Source: JBCBSK01 sp965250105 | GTDB lineage: Bacteria; Pseudomonadota; Alphaproteobacteria; Rhizobiales; Tepidamorphaceae | Direction of reading: 5' to 3' | Assembly: GCA_965250105.1 (NCBI GenBank) | Contig: OZ252290.1 | Coordinates: 1,860,001-1,924,000 of the forward strand | Length of the DNA stretch: 64,000 nt | Part shown: positions 1 through 7,190 of the stretch, piece after piece | Numbering within the stretch: position 1 is the first letter of the stretch | Layout of the letters: every line of letters begins with the position of its first letter | Position numbers and translations under genes: made by a program | Notes under the pieces: generated by a model | Databases searched by the model: none | What the model was told of the DNA's origin: nothing | What the model saw: the letters and a program-made list of their open reading frames with translations, nothing else

Positions 1-338
1 CGGCCGCGATCGCAGAACTGGCCACCCGGATCGGTCACGTCGACCGTGCGCCAGAACGTGTCGAGCAGGTCGCGATAGCTGACCCGGTCGGCATCATAGG
101 TGATCTGGACCGCCTCGAAATGCCCGCCCGCGCCATAGTTGTCATAGGTCGGGTTCTGGGTCGTGCCGCCGGTATAGCCCGACACGGTGTCTGTCACGCC
201 GCGCACATTGTCGAAGTCTTTCTCGACGCACCAGAAACAGCCGCCGGCGACGATCGCCGTGCGGGTTTCGGCCAAGGCGGGCAGCGTGACGGCGGACAGC
301 GCGGCGACCGCGCCGGCAAGAAGGAGAGAACGGATCAT
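1..338 (-). CDS. msrA: Peptide-methionine (S)-S-oxide reductase MsrA, exported, partial at the window edge
   Basis: MsrA reduces methionine-S-sulfoxide in proteins using an N-terminal catalytic cysteine. The visible 112 codons begin with a hydrophobic signal peptide (about residues 1-23, ending LPALA), so this copy probably works in the periplasm. The family motif GCFWC sits at residues 33-37, followed by SGYTGG and the GGHFEAVQITYD block, all typical of MsrA. The ATG at 338 gives the signal peptide directly after the start. The C-terminal third lies outside the window, so recycling cysteines cannot be checked. Known family; identification is firm, the periplasmic location is inferred from the signal peptide. 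Confidence 0.93.
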   Translation of the reverse strand, partial: MIRSLLLAGAVAALSAVTLPALAETRTAIVAGGCFWCVEKDFDNVRGVTDTVSGYTGGTTQNPTYDNYGAGGHFEAVQITYDADRVSYRDLLDTFWRTVDVTDPGGQFCDRG

Positions 339-453
339 GACGCACCTATGAGCGGAACGAAAACCATAGCTGATCCACTATACGGGGCGCCGTTAAGGCG
401 AGAGGGTAGCCGCCGGATCACATTCGCGTGGGGCAGGCGAGATCCGGCTGCGC

Positions 454-1218
454 TCATCCACGGAAGATCGAGATGCCACCATCGGCCAGAAGCGCGGTGC
501 CGGTCGTGAAACTGGACAAGTCGCTGGCAAGGTAGAGCGCGCTTCGGGCGATCTCGTCGGGTCGCGCGATGCGCTTGAGAAGATGCAGTGACCGCACGGC
601 ATCCAGCGCTTCGGGCGTCGCGGCGAAGGCGTCGGCCATCGGCGTTTCGGTGCCGCCCGGCAGGAGCACATTGACCCGAATGCCGGCTTCGGCCGTCTCG
701 ACGGCCAGCGCTTTGGTCAGGCCGATCAAGCCGGTCTTCGCCGCGGCATAGGCCACGACGCCTGGAAAGCCGACGGTATGGCCGACGAAGCTGCCGGTGA
801 AGACGAGCGCGCCGCCACCGCGACCGGCCATGGCCGGGATCTGATGCTTTGCCGCGAGAAAGGCGGCGGTGAGATTGGTGTCGAGCGTTTCCTGCCAGTC
901 TTCGCGCGACAGATCTGGCACAGGCGCGGCCGCGCCCATCGTGCCGGCATTGTTGACGGCGATGTCGAGCCCGCCGAACCGGTCGATCGCGAGAGCGACG
1001 AGCGCTTTGTGATAGGCTTCGTCCACGACGGTGCCGGCCAGAAAGGTGGCCTTACCGCCATCCGCCGCGATCTCCGTCGCTATGGTTTGAAGTGCCGTGC
1101 CCCGGCGTGCGCCGAGAACCACGCGAGCGCCCTCGGCGGCGAACAATCGCGCGATAGCTTCGCCGATACCGCTGCTGGCGCCTGTTATGATGGCAACCTT
1201 GCCTGCCAGATACCCCAT
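454..1218 (-). CDS. SDR family NAD(P)-dependent oxidoreductase
   Basis: Classical short-chain dehydrogenase of 254 residues, the usual length. The cofactor motif TGASSGIG is at residues 12-19, NNAG at 89-92, the catalytic serine is probably S143, and the YxxxK pair is Y157/K161. The substrate is not predictable; the end LADGG is the usual SDR tail. It lies 93 bases downstream of sdhB on the same strand, far enough that it may have its own promoter, so no role in succinate oxidation is implied. The sequence is a typical 'glucose 1-dehydrogenase/3-oxoacyl-ACP reductase-like' SDR; only the enzyme class is assigned. Confidence 0.9.
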   Translation of the reverse strand: MGYLAGKVAIITGASSGIGEAIARLFAAEGARVVLGARRGTALQTIATEIAADGGKATFLAGTVVDEAYHKALVALAIDRFGGLDIAVNNAGTMGAAAPVPDLSREDWQETLDTNLTAAFLAAKHQIPAMAGRGGGALVFTGSFVGHTVGFPGVVAYAAAKTGLIGLTKALAVETAEAGIRVNVLLPGGTETPMADAFAATPEALDAVRSLHLLKRIARPDEIARSALYLASDLSSFTTGTALLADGGISIFRG

Positions 1219-1311
1219 ATCCTGTCTCCCGGGCCAATTGATGGTCCGGGACTATGGTTGGAGGAATGGCGGGCGACGACCCGTTTTCCGCGTCGCTTAC
1301 GGGCCTGGCGG

Positions 1312-2091
1312 TCAGACCCGCCGCTCGACCATCATCTTCTTGATCTCGGCGATCGCCTTGGCCGGGTTCAGGCCCTTCGGGCAGGTCTGGGCGCAATTCA
1401 TGATCGTGTGGCAGCGATAGAGCCGGAACGGATCTTCGAGATCGTCGAGCCGGTCGCCGGTCGCCTCGTCGCGGCTGTCGATCAGCCAGCGATAGGCCTG
1501 CAGCAGGACCGCAGGCCCAAGATAGCGGTCGCCGTTCCACCAATAGCTTGGGCAGGAGGTCGAACAGCAGGCGCAGAGGATGCACTCGTAAAGCCCGTCG
1601 AGCTTCTCGCGGTCCTCATGCGACTGGCGCCATTCCTTTTCAGGCGCCGGCGTGTCGGTCTTCAGCCAGGGTTCGATGGACTGGTGCTGGGCATAGAAAT
1701 TGGTCATGTCCGGCACGAGATCCTTGATGACCTGCATGTGCGGCAGGGGATAGATCTTCACCTCGCCGTCGATCTCGTCCATGCCCTTGGTGCAGGCCAG
1801 CGTGTTGGTGCCGTCGATATTCATCGCGCAGGAGCCGCACACGCCCTCGCGGCAGGAACGCCGGAAGGTCAGCGTCGAATCGACCTTGTTCTTGATCCAG
1901 ATGAGCGCGTCGAGCACCATCGGCCCGCAATCGTCGAGATCGATCGTATAGGTGTCCGTGCGCGGCGTTCCGCCGTCATCCGGGTTCCAGCGATAGACCT
2001 TGAAGGCCCGCGTATTCGTCGCCCCCTCGGGCGCGGGCCAGACCTTGCCTGTGCCGATCTCGGATCCTTTGGGAAGCGTCAGTTGCACCAT
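1312..2091 (-). CDS. sdhB: Succinate dehydrogenase iron-sulfur subunit SdhB
   Basis: Complex II subunit that carries electrons from FAD in SdhA to ubiquinone through three iron-sulfur clusters. All ligands are visible in 259 residues: the [2Fe-2S] site C80, C85, C88, C100 and the [4Fe-4S]/[3Fe-4S] sites C170, C173, C176, C180, C227, C233, C237. It is the last gene of the operon sdhC-sdhD-sdhA-small protein-sdhB. It starts 25 bases after the small cysteine protein at 2117-2377, where sdhB usually follows sdhA directly. The protein faces the cytoplasm, bound to the membrane anchor. Confidence 0.98.
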   Translation of the reverse strand: MVQLTLPKGSEIGTGKVWPAPEGATNTRAFKVYRWNPDDGGTPRTDTYTIDLDDCGPMVLDALIWIKNKVDSTLTFRRSCREGVCGSCAMNIDGTNTLACTKGMDEIDGEVKIYPLPHMQVIKDLVPDMTNFYAQHQSIEPWLKTDTPAPEKEWRQSHEDREKLDGLYECILCACCSTSCPSYWWNGDRYLGPAVLLQAYRWLIDSRDEATGDRLDDLEDPFRLYRCHTIMNCAQTCPKGLNPAKAIAEIKKMMVERRV

Positions 2092-2116
2092 CTTTCCGTT
2101 CCGTCCGTTCTGCCCG

Positions 2117-2377
2117 TCAACCGCCCATCATGCGGATGCCGGCAAGTCCGATCAGCACCACGCTGATCCCGACGATGGCCCAGGTCAGCGCGCCGACCGA
2201 GCTTGCATTGTTCTGCCGCCACATCGCCTTGATGGCGCCCGGCGTCGCGTCCACATTCTCCACCGCGCCGGTCACGAAGCCGCAGCGATCGCCCTTGGCC
2301 TTGCAGGCGGTGGGCGCGTCCGCGTCGCGCAGATGGCGGCACAGGGTGCAGCGATAGAGCTTTCCGAGATCGGCCAT
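2117..2377 (-). CDS. Small cysteine-rich single-span membrane protein inside the sdh operon, unrecognised
   Basis: 86 residues with two parts. The N-terminal 35 residues contain four cysteines, C10-x2-C13-x11-C25-x6-C32, which looks like a small zinc-ribbon or rubredoxin-like metal site. After a linker, residues about 60-83 form one hydrophobic membrane helix ending in GG. The gene is tightly packed between sdhA (28-base gap) and sdhB (25-base gap) on the same strand, and a GGTGGG-type ribosome site precedes its ATG. That spacing and its clean two-domain design support a real gene. Function is unknown; a role in complex II assembly, metal delivery or stability is only an inference from position. 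Confidence 0.75.
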   Translation of the reverse strand: MADLGKLYRCTLCRHLRDADAPTACKAKGDRCGFVTGAVENVDATPGAIKAMWRQNNASSVGALTWAIVGISVVLIGLAGIRMMGG

Positions 2378-2405
2378 GTCCCACCCGGCAGCGCGGCCGC
2401 TGGCC

Positions 2406-4241
2406 TCAATAGACCCGCTCCTTGGGCGGGATATATTCGACCTCGTTCGACATCGTGTAGCTGTGCACCGGTCGGTAGTCGATCGTCACCGTATTGGCGT
2501 GCTCGTCGGCCCACATCAGGCTGTGCTTCATCCAGTTGTCGTCGTCGCGGTCGGGGAAATCCTCGCGGGCATGCGCGCCGCGACTTTCGGTGCGGTTGGC
2601 CGCGCCCTCGACCGTCACCACGGCCTGGCTGATCAGGTTGTCGTATTCGAGCGCTTCGATGAGATCGGTGTTCCACACCAGCGACCGGTCGTTGACCCGG
2701 ATGTCGTCGGTGCTGCCCCAGACCTTGTGGATATGCTCCTTGCCTTCCTCGAGCACGTCGCCGGCGCGGAAGACCGCGCAGTTCGACTGCATGACCTTCT
2801 GCATGTTGAGCCGCAGTTCCGATGTCAGCGTGCCGCCGTCGGCATGGCGGAACCGGTCGAGGCGGGTCAACGAATTGTCGCCGGCGCCTGACGGCAGCTC
2901 CGGCTGCTTGTCGCCGGCGATCGTCGTCTCGGCGCATCTCAGGCCGGCGGCGCGGCCGAACACGACGAGATCGATCAGCGAGTTCGAACCGAGCCGGTTG
3001 GCGCCATGCACCGAGACGCAGGCCGCCTCGCCGATGGCATAGAGGCCGGGCACCACGGCATCGGGATCGCCGCCCTTCTTGGTCAGCACCTCGCCCCAGT
3101 AATTGGTCGGGATGCCGCCCATATTGTAATGGACCGTCGGCAGCACCGGGATCGGGTCCGAGCGGATGTCGACGCCGGCGAAGATGCGCGCCGTCTCGGT
3201 GATGCCCGGCAGGCGCTCGTGTAGAACATCCGGGTCGAGATGTTCGAGATGCAGGTGGATATGGTCGTTTTCCTTGCCGACTCCGCGCCCTTCGCGGATC
3301 TCCACCGTCATCGCCCGTGACACGACATCGCGCGAGGCTAGGTCCTTGGCGCTCGGCGCGTAGCGCTCCATGAAGCGCTCGCCTTCGGAATTGGTCAGAT
3401 AGCCGCCCTCGCCGCGCGCGCCCTCGGTGATCAGGCAGCCGGCGCCGTAGATGCCGGTCGGGTGGAACTGGACGAACTCCATGTCCTGTAGCGGCAGCCC
3501 CGCGCGCAGCACCATGGCATTGCCGTCGCCGGTGCAGGTATGCGCCGAGGTGCAGGAGAAATAGGCCCGACCATAGCCGCCGGTGGCCAGGATCGTCTTC
3601 TGCGCCCGGAACCGGTGCAGCGTGCCGTCGTCGAGACATAGCGCCACCACGCCGCGACAGGCGCCTTCCTCGTCCATGATCAGGTCGATCGCGAAATATT
3701 CGATGAAGAATTCGCAGTCATGGCTCAGCGACTGGCCGTAGAGCGTGTGCAGGATGGCATGGCCCGTGCGGTCGGCGGCGGCGCAGGTGCGCTGCGCGAT
3801 GCCCTCGCCGAAATTGGTCGTCATGCCGCCGAACGGGCGCTGATAGATCTTGCCTTCCTCGGTGCGCGAGAACGGCACGCCGAAATGTTCGAGTTCGTAG
3901 ACGGCGGCCGGCGCATGCTTGCAAAGATATTCGATGGCATCCTGGTCGCCGAGCCAATCCGACCCCTTGACGGTGTCATACATGTGCCAGCGCCAATCGT
4001 CGGGGCCCATATTGCCGAGCGAGGCGGAAATCCCGCCCTGGGCGGCGACCGTATGGCTGCGGGTCGGGAACACCTTGGTGACGCAGGCCGTCTTCAGCCC
4101 CGCCTCGGCGCAGCCGAGTGCCGCGCGCAAGCCCGCGCCGCCGGCGCCGACGACGACGACGTCGAACGTGTGATCTGTGAAGCTGTAGGCCTTGCCGTTC
4201 TGCTTCGGGGCGGCGCCGTTGCGCGTGCCGTTCTGAGCCAT
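2406..4241 (-). CDS. sdhA: Succinate dehydrogenase flavoprotein subunit SdhA
   Basis: Oxidises succinate to fumarate in the TCA cycle with covalently bound FAD. The dinucleotide-binding motif VGAGGAG is at residues 31-37 and the FAD-attachment histidine is H63 in SHTVAAQGG. The substrate-site segments HPTGIYGAGCLITEGARGEGG and HGANRLGSNSL-type motif are present. Length 611 is normal for the alphaproteobacterial subunit. The gene begins four bases downstream of the sdhD stop, showing a single operon with the membrane anchor genes. Confidence 0.98.
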   Translation of the reverse strand: MAQNGTRNGAAPKQNGKAYSFTDHTFDVVVVGAGGAGLRAALGCAEAGLKTACVTKVFPTRSHTVAAQGGISASLGNMGPDDWRWHMYDTVKGSDWLGDQDAIEYLCKHAPAAVYELEHFGVPFSRTEEGKIYQRPFGGMTTNFGEGIAQRTCAAADRTGHAILHTLYGQSLSHDCEFFIEYFAIDLIMDEEGACRGVVALCLDDGTLHRFRAQKTILATGGYGRAYFSCTSAHTCTGDGNAMVLRAGLPLQDMEFVQFHPTGIYGAGCLITEGARGEGGYLTNSEGERFMERYAPSAKDLASRDVVSRAMTVEIREGRGVGKENDHIHLHLEHLDPDVLHERLPGITETARIFAGVDIRSDPIPVLPTVHYNMGGIPTNYWGEVLTKKGGDPDAVVPGLYAIGEAACVSVHGANRLGSNSLIDLVVFGRAAGLRCAETTIAGDKQPELPSGAGDNSLTRLDRFRHADGGTLTSELRLNMQKVMQSNCAVFRAGDVLEEGKEHIHKVWGSTDDIRVNDRSLVWNTDLIEALEYDNLISQAVVTVEGAANRTESRGAHAREDFPDRDDDNWMKHSLMWADEHANTVTIDYRPVHSYTMSNEVEYIPPKERVY

Positions 4242-4245
4242 GTCA

Positions 4246-4638
4246 TCAGCCTCCGATGGCGAGTTTCAGGATCGCTACGGTCGAGGCGAGCCCGACGATC
4301 ACCGAAAAGAAGATGTTGCCCATGACGAGCGCGAATTTCAGCCCCTCGCCGTGGATATAGTCCTCGATGATGACCTGCATGCCGAGCTTCATGTGATAGA
4401 CGCCGGACAGGATGACGAGAAGCAGCAGGATGGCGACGATCGGATTGCCGACGGCCGCCACGACCTCGGCATGGTCCTTCCCCGCCTGGCTGATCACGAA
4501 CACGACGAAGAAGACGATCAGCGGCACATTGGCGATGGCGGTCAGCCGCTGGCGCCAGAAATGCTCGGTGCCGTCCTTGGCCGATCCGAGGCCGCGAACC
4601 CGGCCGAGCGGGGTGCGCATGGATGAAGGCGTGCTCAT
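4246..4638 (-). CDS. sdhD: Succinate dehydrogenase membrane anchor subunit SdhD
   Basis: 130-residue hydrophobic anchor of complex II with three predicted membrane helices. The N-terminal stretch MRTPLGRVRGLGSAKDG and the later HMKLGMQVIIEDY are hallmarks of alphaproteobacterial SdhD; the histidine there is the expected heme b ligand region. The ATG at 4638 is chosen because GAGGAGC stands just upstream and an upstream extension would read through sdhC. Gap to sdhC is 11 bases, to sdhA 4 bases. Confidence 0.96.
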   Translation of the reverse strand: MSTPSSMRTPLGRVRGLGSAKDGTEHFWRQRLTAIANVPLIVFFVVFVISQAGKDHAEVVAAVGNPIVAILLLLVILSGVYHMKLGMQVIIEDYIHGEGLKFALVMGNIFFSVIVGLASTVAILKLAIGG

Positions 4639-4649
4639 GGGCGTGCTCC

Positions 4650-5030
4650 TCACATGACCAGATAGGCGATGATCCAGACGATCACCGTCAGGCTCAGCGA
4701 GCCGATCAGCGTCATCCATGCCATGCGGTTGGCGGTCGCGATCTCGAAGCCGTGCCCCGTATCCCAGACGAAATGGCGGAGGCCGCCGAACATGTGGTGC
4801 AAAAGCGCCCATGTATAGCCGAACAGGACGAGCTGGCCAAGGAACGAGCCATAGACCGCCTGCACGGTCGCGAAGGCGCCGGGGCCGGAAGCGGCGGCCA
4901 CCAGCCACCAGACGACGAGCAGCGTGCCGACATAGAGCGCCGCGCCGGTGATGCGGTGCAGGATCGACATCACCATGGTGATGTAGGGCCTATAGACCTG
5001 GAGATGGGGAGAAAGCGGTCGCGCCGTCAT
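4650..5030 (-). CDS. sdhC: Succinate dehydrogenase cytochrome b556 subunit SdhC
   Basis: First gene of the sdh operon, 126 residues with three membrane helices. The N-terminal signature RPLSPHLQVYRP followed by SILHRITG (about residues 22-29) is diagnostic for SdhC, and HHMFGGLRHFVWD (78-90) holds the heme b ligand histidine. With SdhD it forms the quinone and heme site anchoring SdhA/SdhB. The leader directly before the ATG carries a tandem duplication described separately. Confidence 0.97.
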   Translation of the reverse strand: MTARPLSPHLQVYRPYITMVMSILHRITGAALYVGTLLVVWWLVAAASGPGAFATVQAVYGSFLGQLVLFGYTWALLHHMFGGLRHFVWDTGHGFEIATANRMAWMTLIGSLSLTVIVWIIAYLVM

Positions 5031-5031
5031 G

Positions 5032-5058
5032 GATCCTGTTGCCTCGATCCTGTTGCCT
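5032..5058. repeat. Tandem 13-base direct repeat in the sdhC leader
   Basis: The unit GATCCTGTTGCCT occurs twice with a period of 14 bases (5032-5044 and 5046-5058). It lies immediately upstream of the sdhC start, so on the transcript AGGCAACAGGATC appears twice, each ending in an AGGATC that could act as a ribosome-binding sequence. It is probably a recent slipped-strand duplication; any regulatory effect is inferred. Confidence 0.7.
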
Positions 5059-5115
5059 GGCCGTTATGCCGAACCAGCCAGCTTTCGGCCAGCCGGTTCA
5101 GCGCATGCCAATCAG

Positions 5116-5129
5116 TTTAGAATGACTCT
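5116..5129. promoter_or_regulatory. Candidate Irr/ICE-like half-palindrome upstream of sdhC
   Basis: The sequence TTTAGAATGACTCT lies 86 bases before the sdhC start. The iron control element bound by rhizobial Irr is usually given as TTTAGAA-N3-TTCTAAA; here the left arm is complete and the right arm only partly matches. Complex II is iron-rich, so Irr control would be reasonable, but one and a half arms is weak evidence. The surrounding 5031-5266 is the only space for the sdh promoter. Confidence 0.25.
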
Positions 5130-5266
5130 GCGTCCGTTGGACTTACCGCGTGACCGTTCATGACGCAATGCGACACGAGCGACAAACCCGGCCCGCCCGC
5201 CATCTCGGCACGCGGCCGAATAGGCGCCATGCGCCCGGTGCGCGGGTCTCGGCCGGCTAGATCCGA

Positions 5267-6751
5267 TCAGGCGGTTCGCGCGACCCGGTCGAGAAAACCG
5301 TCGATCTCGGCCTTTAGCGTGTCCGCCGCCTGATCGACCTCGCTCGATGCCCTGGTGACGGCATCGGCCGCCTCGCCGGTCCGGTCGGCCGCCTCGCGCA
5401 CCCGGTCGACCACAGAGGCGACGCCGGCGACGCCGGACTGGACGAGCGAGACGTTTCGGCTGATCTCGGACGTCGCCGCGCCCTGCTGTTCGACCGCGCC
5501 CGACGCGTTCGTCGTATAGGTCGTCACATCGTCCATGCGCGCCGTGATGTGGCGGATGGCCTCGACGGCGCCCGATGTCGAGGACTGGATGGCGACGATC
5601 TGGCCGGAAATCTCCTCCGTCGCCTTGGCGGTCTGGGTGGCCAGCGATTTCACCTCCGAGGCGACGACCGCGAAGCCGCGTCCGGCATCGCCGGCGCGCG
5701 CCGCCTCGATCGTGGCATTGAGCGCGAGCAGATTGGTCTGTTCGGCGATCGCCTGAATGAGCGAGACGACGCTACCGATCTGCTCGACGGCGGTCGCCAG
5801 GCTGCCGACGCGCTCATCCGCCTGCCGCGCCTCGGCCGCCAGCGTCTGGACGGTGTCGGCGGCACTGTTGAGCTGGCCGCCGATCTCGCGGATCGAGCTG
5901 TCGAGTTCCTCGGTGGCCGAACTCACCGTGCCGACCGATTCCTCCGACTGGGCGGCGGAGATCCGGGCCTGCTCGGCCTGGCCATTGGTGTCGGTTGAGG
6001 CCTCGACGAGCGTGTCATGGGCCGATCTGAGGGCGCCGATACTGCGCGCGACATTGTCGAGCAGCGTTTCGACATTGCCGCGGAAGGCGCCGACGGCCTC
6101 GTCCACCTGCTTGCGGCGGGTCTCCTGTTCGGCGGCCAGTGCCGCCACCTCGTCGGATGTCGCGCGGGCCTCGCGCTCGGCCGAGCGGGCGCGGTCGGCG
6201 GCGGCATCCGATGCCGCCAGCGCCTTGCCGAGAAACTGCGTCATCCAGACCAGCGCCACCGCCTGGGACACCAGAATGACGGCATGGATGACGACCCGGC
6301 CGAATTCCGACCCGTCCGGCCAGATGGCGAAGGGCATCAGCGCGTTGAGCAGGAGATGATGCACGGCGACGATACCCGTCGCCGCCAGGATGGCAACCGG
6401 ACAGCACCAGGCCGCGACGATGGCGAGGGCCGCGAAGAACGCCATGTGCATGTCGATCTGAAGGTGCGAGCCGCCCATCGCATAGACCAGCAGCGCGACC
6501 AGCCCCATCAGCGATACCGAGGTCAGGACCCGCGTATTGAGGCCGATCGGCTCGGCGCGCCAGGACAGGGTCGACAGGCCGGCCAGGATCAGACCGATCA
6601 CGAAGACAGCGATCGCAGGCTTCGACTGAACCGCCGCGACCCCCGTCACCAGCGCCAGCATGCCCCATAAAAGGACCAGCATGGCTTTCGCGAAAGTGCC
6701 GCGCAGCGCGTCGAGGCTACCGACCCCGCCCGTCACGTCCCGATCAGACAT
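5267..6751 (-). CDS. Methyl-accepting chemotaxis protein with multi-span membrane sensor
   Basis: 494-residue chemoreceptor. The N-terminal half (about residues 15-190) is a run of hydrophobic helices without a periplasmic domain, followed by a coiled-coil linker and the MCP signalling domain. The hairpin tip that binds CheA/CheW is clear: AEQTNLLALNATIEAARAG then GRGFAVVASEVKSLA. No HAMP domain is obvious. I chose the ATG at 6751 (MSDRDV) because a GGGGGT ribosome site precedes it; starts further upstream (6763, 6829) exist but the last overlaps the neighbouring gene. It is downstream of a small anchored protein (40-base gap), possibly co-transcribed. The signal sensed is unknown. Confidence 0.92.
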   Translation of the reverse strand: MSDRDVTGGVGSLDALRGTFAKAMLVLLWGMLALVTGVAAVQSKPAIAVFVIGLILAGLSTLSWRAEPIGLNTRVLTSVSLMGLVALLVYAMGGSHLQIDMHMAFFAALAIVAAWCCPVAILAATGIVAVHHLLLNALMPFAIWPDGSEFGRVVIHAVILVSQAVALVWMTQFLGKALAASDAAADRARSAEREARATSDEVAALAAEQETRRKQVDEAVGAFRGNVETLLDNVARSIGALRSAHDTLVEASTDTNGQAEQARISAAQSEESVGTVSSATEELDSSIREIGGQLNSAADTVQTLAAEARQADERVGSLATAVEQIGSVVSLIQAIAEQTNLLALNATIEAARAGDAGRGFAVVASEVKSLATQTAKATEEISGQIVAIQSSTSGAVEAIRHITARMDDVTTYTTNASGAVEQQGAATSEISRNVSLVQSGVAGVASVVDRVREAADRTGEAADAVTRASSEVDQAADTLKAEIDGFLDRVARTA

Positions 6752-6791
6752 TTCGACCCCCATTCCCAACAGTTTCGTGCCAATCCCGCGC

Positions 6792-7094
6792 TCATCCCAG
6801 TCCCATGAAGGCGCGGCAGGCGGCGACACCGCGCGCGCTCAGGACCATCAGCGCGCCGCCCTTGAACAGGCGCGCGACGAAGGTGTCGTCGTTCGATATG
6901 GCGGTGGCCGACACCATGTCGTCCGCCGTCAGAAGACGGCCGTCGGCCCGCGCGACCACGCCGACCGCGCCGCCGGGACCGGACCAGGGCGCCGAGACGA
7001 CGACGACAGGCTCACCGCGTTCGGGCCAGACCGTCATGGCGACCGGCGCGACGGCGGCCACGACGATGCCGATGAAAAGGAAAAGCTTGGTCAC
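6792..7094 (-). CDS. Hypothetical small membrane-anchored or secreted protein
   Basis: 100 residues, starting MTKLFLFIGIVVAAVAPVAM, a signal anchor or signal peptide, followed by a short basic/acidic domain with a repeated small-residue pattern and a single C-terminal cysteine (ARGVAACRAFMGLG). I do not recognise the family. It sits on the same strand just ahead of the chemoreceptor gene (40 bases) and after a 96-base gap from the EAL gene, so it may be the first gene of a two-gene unit with the receptor. Coding is supported by the clean N-terminal membrane segment and lack of a better reading frame. Confidence 0.6.
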   Translation of the reverse strand: MTKLFLFIGIVVAAVAPVAMTVWPERGEPVVVVSAPWSGPGGAVGVVARADGRLLTADDMVSATAISNDDTFVARLFKGGALMVLSARGVAACRAFMGLG

Positions 7095-7190
7095 GGGGGG
7101 CGCTTCTTCGTCTATGCAACCGCCCTAAACTCTAGGTTGAAGGTCTTAATCGACGGTTAGCGGCATGGGCGCCGAAATCGGTTCGGCCGC

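Noticed and set aside
4240..4908. Extended reading frame that would give a 220-residue SdhD
   Set aside because: The first 90 residues are antisense-like and overlap sdhC; the ribosome site at 4638 fits the known SdhD length.
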